DNA from: Actinomycetota bacterium
Lineage (GTDB): Bacteria > Actinomycetota > Thermoleophilia > Gaiellales > Gaiellaceae
Assembly (NCBI GenBank): GCA_005888435.1
Contig: VAXO01000068.1
Coordinates: 1-51,926 of the forward strand
Direction: 5' to 3'
DNA length: 51,926 nt
This document shows, one piece after another, positions 21,559 to 30,428 of this stretch. The stretch's first letter is position 1, and the number at the start of each line of letters is the position of its first letter. Both the position numbers and the translations under genes were made by a program. The notes under the pieces were generated by a model. The model made no database searches and was not told the origin of the DNA. It worked only from the letters and a program-made list of their open reading frames with translations.

Positions 21559-22446
21559 GAGCTCCAGCACTTGTAGCGCCCACGGCTCGAAGCTCCCTCC
21601 GGGACCGCTCGGTCGGTACTGGCCGAACGCCGGCAGGCCGTTCGCGACGGTCGGGATGAGGCGTGAGCCCTTACAGCCGATGCCCGGTCCTGTCCACCAG
21701 CGCAGGATGTCCTCGCGGCCCAGCAGCCACATCTCGTACGGTGGCATCGACTGCTTCGCGTCCTCGTGCAGGAGCGACGTGATCGCATCCATGTCGTAGG
21801 CCTCGAACGCCTTGACGTAGCGCTTCAGCAGTGCCTGCTGCTCCTCGTCGAGCGGGTCGAGCGGCTCGCTCGGCGTCAGCTCGCTCGAATCGAGGGACGC
21901 ACGCGCTCGCTGCAGCGAGCTGTTCACAGATGCGACGCTCGTCTCGAGCAGCTCCGCCACCTCGTTGGCGCGCCAGCGGAGCGCCTCGCGCAGGATCAGC
22001 ACGGCGCGCTGCTGCGGCGGCAGATGCTGCAGGGCGGCGACGAACGCGAGCCTGAGCGTCTCGCGCTCCTCCGCGAGCTGCGCGGGGTCGCCTTCGCCCG
22101 GCAGGACTTGGCCGTCGGGGATCGGCTCGAGCCAGCTCGCCTCGCCCCGCGTCGTCAGCGGGCTGTCGAGCCCGCCGGGATCGCCCAGCTCGAGCGGGCG
22201 AATCCGCCGCTCCTTGCCGTTGAGCATGTCGAGACACACGTTCGTCGCAATCCGATACAGCCACGACTTCAGCGCCGCGCGACCCTCGAAGCGGTCGATC
22301 CCGCGCCAGGCCCGCACCATCGTCTCCTGCACCGCGTCCTCGGCGTCGAACGCCGAGCCCAACATCCGGTAGCAGTAGCCCGTCAGCTCCCGGCGATGGC
22401 TCTCGAGCTCTCGTTCGAGCTCGGGTGACTGGGCGGCCGTGGTCAC
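21469..22446 (-). CDS. ECF RNA polymerase sigma factor with C-terminal SnoaL-like domain
   Basis: [51 protein letters not shown]...[42 protein letters not shown]-terminal [31 protein letters not shown]. Confidence 0.92.
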   Translation of the reverse strand: MTTAAQSPELERELESHRRELTGYCYRMLGSAFDAEDAVQETMVRAWRGIDRFEGRAALKSWLYRIATNVCLDMLNGKERRIRPLELGDPGGLDSPLTTRGEASWLEPIPDGQVLPGEGDPAQLAEERETLRLAFVAALQHLPPQQRAVLILREALRWRANEVAELLETSVASVNSSLQRARASLDSSELTPSEPLDPLDEEQQALLKRYVKAFEAYDMDAITSLLHEDAKQSMPPYEMWLLGREDILRWWTGPGIGCKGSRLIPTVANGLPAFGQYRPSGPGGSFEPWALQVLELSDGRIVGFTAFLDTERLFPLFGLPPVPPE

Positions 22447-22524
22447 CCGACCAGCCTACCGATGAGTTCTCGGACCGGCCTCCGTCTAAGGGATGTGACT
22501 GCGAATTTCAAGGAGGCCACCAGC

Positions 22525-23973
22525 ATGAGTGACACCACAGACAGCCGAACGCGCTGGCTTGCGCTCTACGTTCTTTGCCTGGCTAGCTTGATGATCGTGC
22601 TCGACGTCACGATCGTTGGCGTCGCGCTCCCGTCGATCCGCGAGGACCTCGGGTTCTCCGAGACGTCGCTCGCCTGGGTCGTGAACGGCTATCTGCTCAC
22701 CTACGGCGGCTTCCTGTTGCTCGGCGGACGGCTCGGCGACCTGTTCGGACACCGGCGGCTCTTCATCGCCGGCATCTCGACCTTCACGCTCGCCTCGCTC
22801 GCGTGCGGCCTCGCAACCACGCAGTGGTTCCTGATCGCGGCGCGCTCGGTGCAGGGGGTCGGCGGCGCGGTCGCGTCGGCCGTGTCGCTGTCGCTGATGA
22901 TGGGCCTGTTCACCGAGCCGGCCGACCGCGCCAAAGCGATGGGGATCTTCGGCTTCGTCGCCTCCGGCGGCGGCAGCATCGGCGTCTTGCTCGGCGGGAT
23001 TCTCACCGACGCGTTGAGCTGGCACTGGATCTTCCTCGTCAACTTCCCGATCGGCGTGCTCGTCGTCCTGTTGACGCTCCGCCTCATCCCGGGTGCAGGA
23101 CCCGTCGCCGCGGAGCGGCGGCTCGACGTGGCCGGCGCAATCACCGTCACGGCGGCGCTGATGCTCGCTGTCTACGCGATCGTGAACGGAAACCACAACG
23201 GCTGGACGTCGGCGCAGACGCTGGGAGTGCTCGGCGCAGCCGTCGCCGTATTTGGTGCTTTCCTCGCAATCGAATCGCACGTGCGCGCTCCGCTCGTGCC
23301 GCTCCGCCTCTTTCGGCTGCGCAACCTGTCGACTGCGAGCGGCGTCGGCGTCCTGTGGTCGGGCGCGATGTTCGCCTGGTTCTTCATGGTGGCGCTGTAC
23401 CTGCAGCTCGTGCTGGGCTACAGCCCGCTGCAGATCGGCCTCGCGTTCCTGCCCGGCAACCTGATCATGGGCGCGCTGTCGATCGGACTGTCGGCGAAGC
23501 TCGTGCTGCGCTACGGAATCCGGAAGCCGCTCGCGACCGGGCTCCTGCTCGCCTCCGCCGGACTGCTGCTCCTGGTGCGTGCGCCGGTCGACGGGAGCTT
23601 CGTCGCCGACGTCCTGCCCAGCATGATCCTGCTCGGGCTCGGCGCCGGCATGGCGTTCAACCCGGTGCTCCTCGCCGCGATGGGCGACGTCGAGCCGGCC
23701 GAGGCCGGCCTCGCGTCCGGCGTGGTGAACACGTCGTTCATGATGGGCGGCGCGGTCGGGCTCGCGGTGCTCGCGAGCGCCGCGGCCTCACGGACGAGCA
23801 CGCTCGTCGACGCGGGTCACAGCGAGGTCGCTGCGCTGACGGGCGGCTACCACGTCGCATTTCTGCTCGGCGCGGTGTTCGCCGCGGCCGCGGCGGTCAT
23901 CGGCGCGACGCTGATTCGCGAGAGCGCGCCGGCGCAAGAGGTAGTCGGCGAGCCTGCGGTCGAGAGCTGCTGA
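22525..23973 (+). CDS. MFS transporter, DHA2 (paralogue of 19821..21269)
   Basis: TRWLALYVLCLASLMIVLDVTIVGVALPSIREDLGFSETSLAWVVNGYLLTYGG; AAGGAGG SD. Confidence 0.93.
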   Translation: MSDTTDSRTRWLALYVLCLASLMIVLDVTIVGVALPSIREDLGFSETSLAWVVNGYLLTYGGFLLLGGRLGDLFGHRRLFIAGISTFTLASLACGLATTQWFLIAARSVQGVGGAVASAVSLSLMMGLFTEPADRAKAMGIFGFVASGGGSIGVLLGGILTDALSWHWIFLVNFPIGVLVVLLTLRLIPGAGPVAAERRLDVAGAITVTAALMLAVYAIVNGNHNGWTSAQTLGVLGAAVAVFGAFLAIESHVRAPLVPLRLFRLRNLSTASGVGVLWSGAMFAWFFMVALYLQLVLGYSPLQIGLAFLPGNLIMGALSIGLSAKLVLRYGIRKPLATGLLLASAGLLLLVRAPVDGSFVADVLPSMILLGLGAGMAFNPVLLAAMGDVEPAEAGLASGVVNTSFMMGGAVGLAVLASAAASRTSTLVDAGHSEVAALTGGYHVAFLLGAVFAAAAAVIGATLIRESAPAQEVVGEPAVESC

Positions 23974-23976
23974 AGA

Positions 23977-24007
23977 GAAACGGCCGGGGCTAGACCCCGG
24001 CCGTTTC
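23977..24007. terminator. Bidirectional hairpin GAAACGGCCGGGG-CTAGA-CCCCGGCCGTTTC
   Basis: Perfect 13-bp stem, 5-nt loop between convergent genes; contains the peroxiredoxin stop codon. Confidence 0.85.
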
Positions 24008-24670
24008 CTTCTCCTTCTCAGGCTGGGGGACGATGCGCAGCCACGGCCGCGGGGACTCCCACTCCCCGAACAGCTCCTTGGCCTCGTCGTCCGAGACGGA
24101 ACCGGCGATGATCACGTCGTCGCCCTGCTGCCAGTTCACCGGCGTCGCGACCTTGTGGTTCGCGGTCAGCTGCAACGAGTCGATCACGCGCAGCACCTCG
24201 TCGAAGTTGCGGCCGGTCGTCATCGGGTAGACAAGGATCAGCTTTACCTTCTTGTCCGGGCCGACGACGAAGACGTTGCGCACGGTCTGGTTGTCCGCCG
24301 GCGTGCGCGAGGTCGGATCGCCCGACGTGTCGGCCGGCAGCATCCCGTAGGCCTTCGAGACGCTGAAGTCTCCGTCGGCGATGATCGGATAGTTGGGCGC
24401 CGTGCCCTGCGTCTCCTCGATGTCCTGCGCCCACTTGGCATGGTTGTCGATCGGGTCGACCGACAGCCCGATGATCTTCACGTTCCGCCTCTCGAACTCC
24501 GGCTTGACCTTCGCCATGTACCCGAGCTCGGTCGTGCACACCGGCGTGAAGTCGCGCGGGTGCGAGAACAGCACCGCCCACGAATCGCCGATCCAGTCGT
24601 GGAAACGGATCTTTCCTTCGGTGGTCTCGGCCTCGAAGTCCGGAGCCGTATCGCCTAGGTACAACGCCAT
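23990..24670 (-). CDS. 1-Cys peroxiredoxin (Prx6/AhpC-TSA family)
   Basis: LGDTAPDFEAETTEGKIRFHDWIGDSWAVLFSHPRDFTPVCTTELG. Confidence 0.95.
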   Translation of the reverse strand: MALYLGDTAPDFEAETTEGKIRFHDWIGDSWAVLFSHPRDFTPVCTTELGYMAKVKPEFERRNVKIIGLSVDPIDNHAKWAQDIEETQGTAPNYPIIADGDFSVSKAYGMLPADTSGDPTSRTPADNQTVRNVFVVGPDKKVKLILVYPMTTGRNFDEVLRVIDSLQLTANHKVATPVNWQQGDDVIIAGSVSDDEAKELFGEWESPRPWLRIVPQPEKEKETAGV

Positions 24671-24726
24671 AGCCGCCCTCCCAGTAGTACTTTCCAAAAT
24701 GAAGTATTTACCTTAGCGTCGATCCT

Positions 24727-25491
24727 ATGGGCAAGGGCGAGACATTTCAGGCACTACACGCCGGCGAGCCGTTCGTCATCCCGAACCCGTGGGATGCCGG
24801 CTCCGCGAAAGTGCTCGAGAAGCTCGGCTTCAAGGCGCTCGCGACGACGAGCTCAGGCTTCGCGTTCACGCTCGGGCGACGTGACGGGGACGTCACGCTG
24901 GACGAAGTGATCGCCCACACCGCCGCGCTCGCTGGGGTCACAAACCTGCCGGCCTCCGTCGACCTCGAGAACGGGTACGGCGCCGACCCGGACGATGCCG
25001 CTCGAGCCGTCGCCGCGGCGGCCGCTGCCGGTGCGGCCGGAGGCTCGATCGAGGACTTCGACCCGAACCGCGGGATCTACGACGTCGGCCACGCAGCCGA
25101 GCGCGTCGCCGCCGCAGCAGAGGCAGCAGGCGAGCTCGTGCTCACTGCGCGCGCCGAGAACCACATCCGCGGCAACCCCGACCTCGACGACACGATTGCG
25201 CGGCTGCAGGCGTACGAGCGAGCCGGCGCGGACGTGCTCTATGCGCCGGGCCTCGCCACGCCGGAGGAGATCCGCGCCGTCTGCGACTCGGTCTCGAAGC
25301 CGGTCAACGTGCTGGCGCGCCCGAACCTGACGTTCGACGAGATTGTCGCCGCCGGCGCGCAGCGCGTCAGCGTCGGCGGCGCGCTGACGTGGGTTGCAGT
25401 CGCAGGTCTCGTCTCGGCCGCCGAACGGATCCGTGACAGTGGCGACTTCTCCGTCCTCGCCGAAGGCGTCAAGATCGACCAATGGCTGTGA
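24727..25491 (+). CDS. Isocitrate lyase/PEP mutase family protein
   Basis: FVIPNPWDAGSAKVLEKLGFKALATTSSGFAF...PASVDLENGYG...GGSIEDFD. Confidence 0.92.
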   Translation: MGKGETFQALHAGEPFVIPNPWDAGSAKVLEKLGFKALATTSSGFAFTLGRRDGDVTLDEVIAHTAALAGVTNLPASVDLENGYGADPDDAARAVAAAAAAGAAGGSIEDFDPNRGIYDVGHAAERVAAAAEAAGELVLTARAENHIRGNPDLDDTIARLQAYERAGADVLYAPGLATPEEIRAVCDSVSKPVNVLARPNLTFDEIVAAGAQRVSVGGALTWVAVAGLVSAAERIRDSGDFSVLAEGVKIDQWL

Positions 25492-26498
25492 CCTACGTCG
25501 CTGCGGCCGAGCGCTACGACCGCCTGCAGTACCGTCGTTGCGGGCGCAGCGGGCTGCTGCTGCCGGCTTTGTCGCTCGGGCTCTGGCAGAACTTCGGCGG
25601 CGAGCGGCCGCTGGAGGACAGCCGGGCGATCCTTCGCCGCGCCTTCGACCTCGGCATCACCCACTTCGACCTGGCGAACAACTACGGGCCCCCGTACGGC
25701 TCTGCCGAGGAGACGTTCGGCCGCATCATGCGCGACGACCTCCGGCCGTACCGCGACGAGCTCGTCGTCTCGACGAAGGCGGGATACGACATGTGGCCGG
25801 GCCCGTATGGCGAGTGGGGCTCGCGCAAGTACCTGCTCGCCAGCCTCGACCAGAGCTTGCGCCGCATGGACCTCGAGTACGTCGACATCTTCTATTCGCA
25901 CCGCTTCGACCCCGACACTCCGCTCGAGGAGACGATGGGTGCGCTCGACACGGCCGTACGGCAAGGGAAGGCGCTGTATGCGGGAATCTCCTCGTATGAC
26001 GCGGCCCACACCGCAGAGGCGGCGCGCATCCTGCGAGATCTCGGAACCCCGCTGCTGATCCACCAACCGTCGTACTCGATGCTCAACCGCTGGATCGAGC
26101 CGGAACTGCTCGACACGCTCGAAGAGGAAGGCGTCGGCTGCATCGTCTTCTCGCCGCTGGCGCAGGGCATGCTCAGCGACAAGTACCTGGAGGGCATCCC
26201 CGAGGGATCGCGCGCAAGCCGGAACGGTTCGCTCTCGCCGCGAATGATCACAGACGAGACCGTCGCGAAGCTGCATGGCTTGAGCCACGTAGCAAAGAGC
26301 AGGGGTCAGACCCTTGCCCAAATGGCCCTGGCCTGGACGCTGCGCGACCCGCGTGTGACGTCGACGCTCGTCGGCGTCAGCAGCATGGAGCAGCTCGAGG
26401 CGAACGTCGCCGCGCTCGACAACCTCGAGCTGAGCGACGACGAACTCATCGAGATCGACCGCCATGCCACGGACAGCGGCATCAACCTCTGGGCTTGA
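25482..26498 (+). CDS. Aldo/keto reductase (YghZ/L-glyceraldehyde-3-phosphate reductase-like)
   Basis: YRRCGRSGLLLPALSLGLWQNFGG...DLANNYGPPYGSAEETFG...YSHRFDPDTPLEETMGAL. Confidence 0.93.
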   Translation: MAVTYVAAAERYDRLQYRRCGRSGLLLPALSLGLWQNFGGERPLEDSRAILRRAFDLGITHFDLANNYGPPYGSAEETFGRIMRDDLRPYRDELVVSTKAGYDMWPGPYGEWGSRKYLLASLDQSLRRMDLEYVDIFYSHRFDPDTPLEETMGALDTAVRQGKALYAGISSYDAAHTAEAARILRDLGTPLLIHQPSYSMLNRWIEPELLDTLEEEGVGCIVFSPLAQGMLSDKYLEGIPEGSRASRNGSLSPRMITDETVAKLHGLSHVAKSRGQTLAQMALAWTLRDPRVTSTLVGVSSMEQLEANVAALDNLELSDDELIEIDRHATDSGINLWA

Positions 26499-26517
26499 CG
26501 CGAGCGGAACTTCGGCC

Positions 26518-29244
26518 TCAAGAACTGAACGCCGCCGCAAGCTCCTCGCGTGAGCGGATCCCGAGCTTCCGGTAGACGTGTCTCAGGTGGTACTCGACCG
26601 TCTTCGGACTGAGGAAGACGGCCGCTGCAGCCTCGCGCGTCGTCTTGCCTTGCGCAAGCAGCAGCGCGATTTGAAGCTCCTGCGGCGTCAGCTCGTCGAG
26701 CGTCGTCACGTCGCGGCGGCGTGCGGTTTCGCCGGTCGCGGCGAGCTCGGCCGCGGCCGTGTCGGCCCACGTCGCCGCACCCAGGCGCGCAAGCGTCTCG
26801 TTTGCCGCGCGCAAATGCTCACGCGCTTCGACGCGCCGACGGACGCGGCGGAGGCGCGCGCCGTATGCAAGCTGCGTTCGGGCTGTCTCGAAGACATCGA
26901 GTGTCCGCGCGTGAAGCGCAACCGCTTCGCCGAACGGCGCGTCGATCTCGTCGTCGGCCGCGAGTAGGCCACGGACACGCGCCGCGCGCGCAAGCGCCCA
27001 GGGCTGCCCTTTCGCGTCTGCCATCCTTTCGTGACCAGCTGCGAGGGCAACGGCCTCGTCTCGGCGGCCGAGCCGGAGCAGCGCGTCGACAAGCTCCGGT
27101 GCCGGCGAGAGGTCGACGTCTGTGATCTTCAGCGACTCCATCTCGGCGAGCTGCCTGCCGTATTCCTCGACGGCGTCGGCCGCATTGCCGAGCGCAAGCT
27201 CGAGGTGCCCGAGCGCCTGGACGACCCAGACGCCGTACAGCCCCACGCCGAGCTCGGCACAGAGCTTCTTCGCATCGCGAGCGTGTGCGCGGCAGCCGGC
27301 CTCGCGACCTTGCCTGCCCTCCAGCCAGGCGAGCCCGGCCAACGCGGCCGCGAGCTCGACGCGCTGCCCGGTCTCACGCGCGAGCTGGATCGCCTCGTCA
27401 TAACTCGCCTCAGCCTCGAGCCACCTGTCTGTCGTCGCGTGATCGCGCGCGACAACATGGAGTAGACCCGGCAGGAGCCCGAGCGCGCTCTCGGTCCGCG
27501 CCTGCTCGAACGCACGCTCGACCAACCCGCGGCCGGCATCAGCTTCGCGCAGCCACAGCGGTGCGAACCCGGTCCAACCGAGCAGGCGGGGGTCGTCGCT
27601 GAGCTCGGGTGACCGCTCGAGAATCTCGATGGCGCGGCGTCCGGCTTCGATGCCCTCGTCTCCCCGTCCGCCCGCCACCGCCGCCATGCAGTGCGCCATT
27701 GCCGCGAAGAAAGCGGTGCGCTCCGACTGCTCGCCGCCATTTGCGAGCTCAGCTGCACGTTCGGCCGCCGCGAGCATCGCGGGGGTGTCGCCCGAGTAGA
27801 AGCAGGCCCGGACCGCGTGGGCAAGCATCGTCACCGCCTCCTCAGGGTCCGCAGCGGCCAGTTCTGCAGCCTCGACCATCAGGCGGTACCCCTCGACCAC
27901 CGGCCCGCGGCGCGTTGCGACCTGGCCGCGGAGGTACGCGATCTGCGCTCGGGTCGCAGTCTCGGCTTCGTCGATCTCGGCGTCGTCGAGCAGCCGCAGT
28001 GTCCGATCGGCATCGCCCGCGAGCCACGCCGACTCCGCAGCCGCGAGGAAGAGAGAGCTGCGTGCCCGTGCCTGCGGCGCGAGACGCGCCGCACGCTCGA
28101 ACGCCGCAGCCGACACCGCATACGCGCTGCGCCCGAGTGCACGCGTGCCGGCTTGCTCGAGTGCCGCCGCCGCCGAGCGGTCGGGCCCGACACTCGCCGC
28201 CGCAAGGTGCCAGGCACGGCGGTCCACGTCGCGATCCGACAGCGTGCGGGCCAGCACGGCGTGAGACTCCCGCCGCTCGCGCCCGCCGGCTTGCGCGTAG
28301 ACAGCCGAACGCGCGAGCGGATGGCGGAACGCGACCGAGCCGGAGTCGACCCGAACCAGGCCGGCTTGCTCGGCGATGTCGAGCGCATCGACCGAAAGGC
28401 CGAGCTCGTCCGCCGCGTGCGCGAGCGCGGCGAGATCTTCTGACCCACTCGCGGCCGCAAGCAGGAGCAAACGGCGCGTCTCCTCGGGCAGCTCGTCGTA
28501 CGTGCGCAGGAACGCGGCCGAGATGCTCGTCGAGATCGGGACCGGCCCGCCGGCGGGAAGCTCCGCGACTCGGTCGGCCTCCGCGGCGAGCTCGATCATC
28601 GCGAGTGGATTGCCGGCGGTCGTCGTATAGAGCCGATCGACGACGTCACCGGTGACGTGAACCGCGGCGAGCAGCTGCGACGCTTCGGTTCGCGGTAGGC
28701 CGCCGACGCGGAGGACGCGGAGGTCGCTCCCGTCGAGCAGAGAGCGCTCGCCCTCGCGAACGGCGAGAACGAGGGCGATCGGGTCGGCGAGGAGCCGGCG
28801 CGCAGCGAAGAGCACTGCTTCGGCGCTCGAGCCGTCCAACAGGTGCGCATCGTCGACGAGGAGCAGCAGCGGCTGCTCGTCTGCGTGCGCCGTCAGCAGG
28901 CTGAGCGTCGCGGCGCCGATCGCGAACCGGTCCTGCGCACTCGGCGGGGCGAGCGCGAGCGCTCCGGCCAGCGCCGCTGCCTGCGGCGTTGGGATCGAGT
29001 CCAGAGCGGTCAGCGCGGGGCGCAGGAGCTCCGCGAGGCCCGCGAACGGGATCTCCGCCTCGGATTCGACACCGCGCGCGCGCAGCAGCTGCATGCCCTC
29101 CGCGCGTTCCGCGGCATAGTCGAGCAAAGCCGTCTTGCCGATGCCGGGCTCGCCGACCAGTGCGAGCACCCCGCTTCTGCCCTCCTGGGCTTCGGCGAGA
29201 AGCCGGTCGAGCGCGAGTCGTTCCGTTTCACGCCCCAGCAACAT
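26518..29244 (-). CDS. LuxR-family regulator with N-terminal AAA ATPase (LAL-type)
   Basis: Walker A VGEPGIGKTALLDYA; C-terminal LTPQELQIALLLAQGKTTREAAAAVFLSPKTVEYHLRHVYRKLGIRSREEL. Confidence 0.93.
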   Translation of the reverse strand: MLLGRETERLALDRLLAEAQEGRSGVLALVGEPGIGKTALLDYAAERAEGMQLLRARGVESEAEIPFAGLAELLRPALTALDSIPTPQAAALAGALALAPPSAQDRFAIGAATLSLLTAHADEQPLLLLVDDAHLLDGSSAEAVLFAARRLLADPIALVLAVREGERSLLDGSDLRVLRVGGLPRTEASQLLAAVHVTGDVVDRLYTTTAGNPLAMIELAAEADRVAELPAGGPVPISTSISAAFLRTYDELPEETRRLLLLAAASGSEDLAALAHAADELGLSVDALDIAEQAGLVRVDSGSVAFRHPLARSAVYAQAGGRERRESHAVLARTLSDRDVDRRAWHLAAASVGPDRSAAAALEQAGTRALGRSAYAVSAAAFERAARLAPQARARSSLFLAAAESAWLAGDADRTLRLLDDAEIDEAETATRAQIAYLRGQVATRRGPVVEGYRLMVEAAELAAADPEEAVTMLAHAVRACFYSGDTPAMLAAAERAAELANGGEQSERTAFFAAMAHCMAAVAGGRGDEGIEAGRRAIEILERSPELSDDPRLLGWTGFAPLWLREADAGRGLVERAFEQARTESALGLLPGLLHVVARDHATTDRWLEAEASYDEAIQLARETGQRVELAAALAGLAWLEGRQGREAGCRAHARDAKKLCAELGVGLYGVWVVQALGHLELALGNAADAVEEYGRQLAEMESLKITDVDLSPAPELVDALLRLGRRDEAVALAAGHERMADAKGQPWALARAARVRGLLAADDEIDAPFGEAVALHARTLDVFETARTQLAYGARLRRVRRRVEAREHLRAANETLARLGAATWADTAAAELAATGETARRRDVTTLDELTPQELQIALLLAQGKTTREAAAAVFLSPKTVEYHLRHVYRKLGIRSREELAAAFSS

Positions 29245-29331
29245 GCGTCGATCTTGACTAGGTGGCCCCCCGGATGCGAACGAACAGCGCGCCGCCGTAC
29301 GTTCGAGCGACCAACCGAAGGGAGGCCAGTG

Positions 29332-30411
29332 ATGGCAGCAGTCGAAGAGCCCGTCGCAATCGACGGGGAGAAGCTCGAACAGTTCGTCTTCCGCGCAGTG
29401 GACGAGGTCGGCGCGACGCTGAACTCGGCGCTCGTGGTGATGGGCGACAAGCTCGGCCTGTACAAGGCGCTCGCGGGCGCCGGGCCGCTGACACCCGTCG
29501 AGCTCGCCCGGCGGACCGGTGTCGCAGAGCGGTACGTGCGCGAATGGCTGAACGGGCAGGCCGCCGGCGGCTACGTCGAGTACGACGGAGCGACCGGCAC
29601 GTACACGCTTCCGCCAGAGCAGGCGGTCGCGCTTGCGGACGAGAGCAGCCCCGCGTTCCTGCCGGGGTTCTTCCAGGTCGCGCTCGGCAGCGTGATCGAC
29701 TCGCCTCGCGTCACCGAAGCCGCGCGCAACGGAGATGGCGTCGGCTGGCACGAGCACAATCACGACGTCTTCGAGGGCATCGAGCGCTTCTTCCGTCCGG
29801 GCTACAACGCGAACGTCGTTCCGTCATGGCTGCCGGCGCTCGACGGCGTGATCGAGAAGCTGGAGCGCGGCGCGTCAGTCGCGGACATGGGCTGCGGGCA
29901 CGGCTCGTCGACGATTCTGATGGCGCAGGCGTTTCCGAACTCGACGTTCTTCGGTTCGGACATCCACGAGGGCTCGATCGAGACGGCACGCAAGCGTGCG
30001 GAAGAGGCGGGAGTTGCGGACCGCGTGACGTTCGAAGCTTCGCCCGCGTCGAGCTACTCCGGTCGCGACTACGACCTCGTGACGACGTTCGACGCGCTGC
30101 ACGACATGGGCGATCCCGTCGGCGCGGCCCGGCACGTGCGCGAGACGCTCGCCGACGACGGCACTTGGATGATCGTGGAGCCGATGGCCGGCGACCGTAT
30201 CGAGGACAACCTCAACCCGGTCGGCCGCGCGTACTACGGCTTCTCGACGTTCCTCTGCACGCCGGGGTCGCTGTCGCAGGAGGTCGGGCTGGCGCTCGGC
30301 GCGCAGGCTGGGCCGGCGCGCATCAAGGACGTCGTGTCCGCAGGGGGCTTCTCCCGCTTCGGCATCGCCGCTCAGACGCCGTTCAACCTGGTGTACGAAG
30401 CGCGTCCTTGA
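29332..30411 (+). CDS. Class I SAM-dependent methyltransferase with N-terminal winged helix
   Basis: VADMGCGHGSSTILMAQAFPNSTFFGSDIHEGSIETARKRA; SD GGGAGG. Confidence 0.92.
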   Translation: MAAVEEPVAIDGEKLEQFVFRAVDEVGATLNSALVVMGDKLGLYKALAGAGPLTPVELARRTGVAERYVREWLNGQAAGGYVEYDGATGTYTLPPEQAVALADESSPAFLPGFFQVALGSVIDSPRVTEAARNGDGVGWHEHNHDVFEGIERFFRPGYNANVVPSWLPALDGVIEKLERGASVADMGCGHGSSTILMAQAFPNSTFFGSDIHEGSIETARKRAEEAGVADRVTFEASPASSYSGRDYDLVTTFDALHDMGDPVGAARHVRETLADDGTWMIVEPMAGDRIEDNLNPVGRAYYGFSTFLCTPGSLSQEVGLALGAQAGPARIKDVVSAGGFSRFGIAAQTPFNLVYEARP

Positions 30412-30428
30412 GCACTACGATCGACCGG

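Noticed and set aside
26302-26313. GGGGTCAGACCC in the aldo/keto reductase gene
   Set aside because: Encodes the conserved RGQTLAQMALAW motif of the family, so most simply coincidental coding sequence rather than a repeat insertion.
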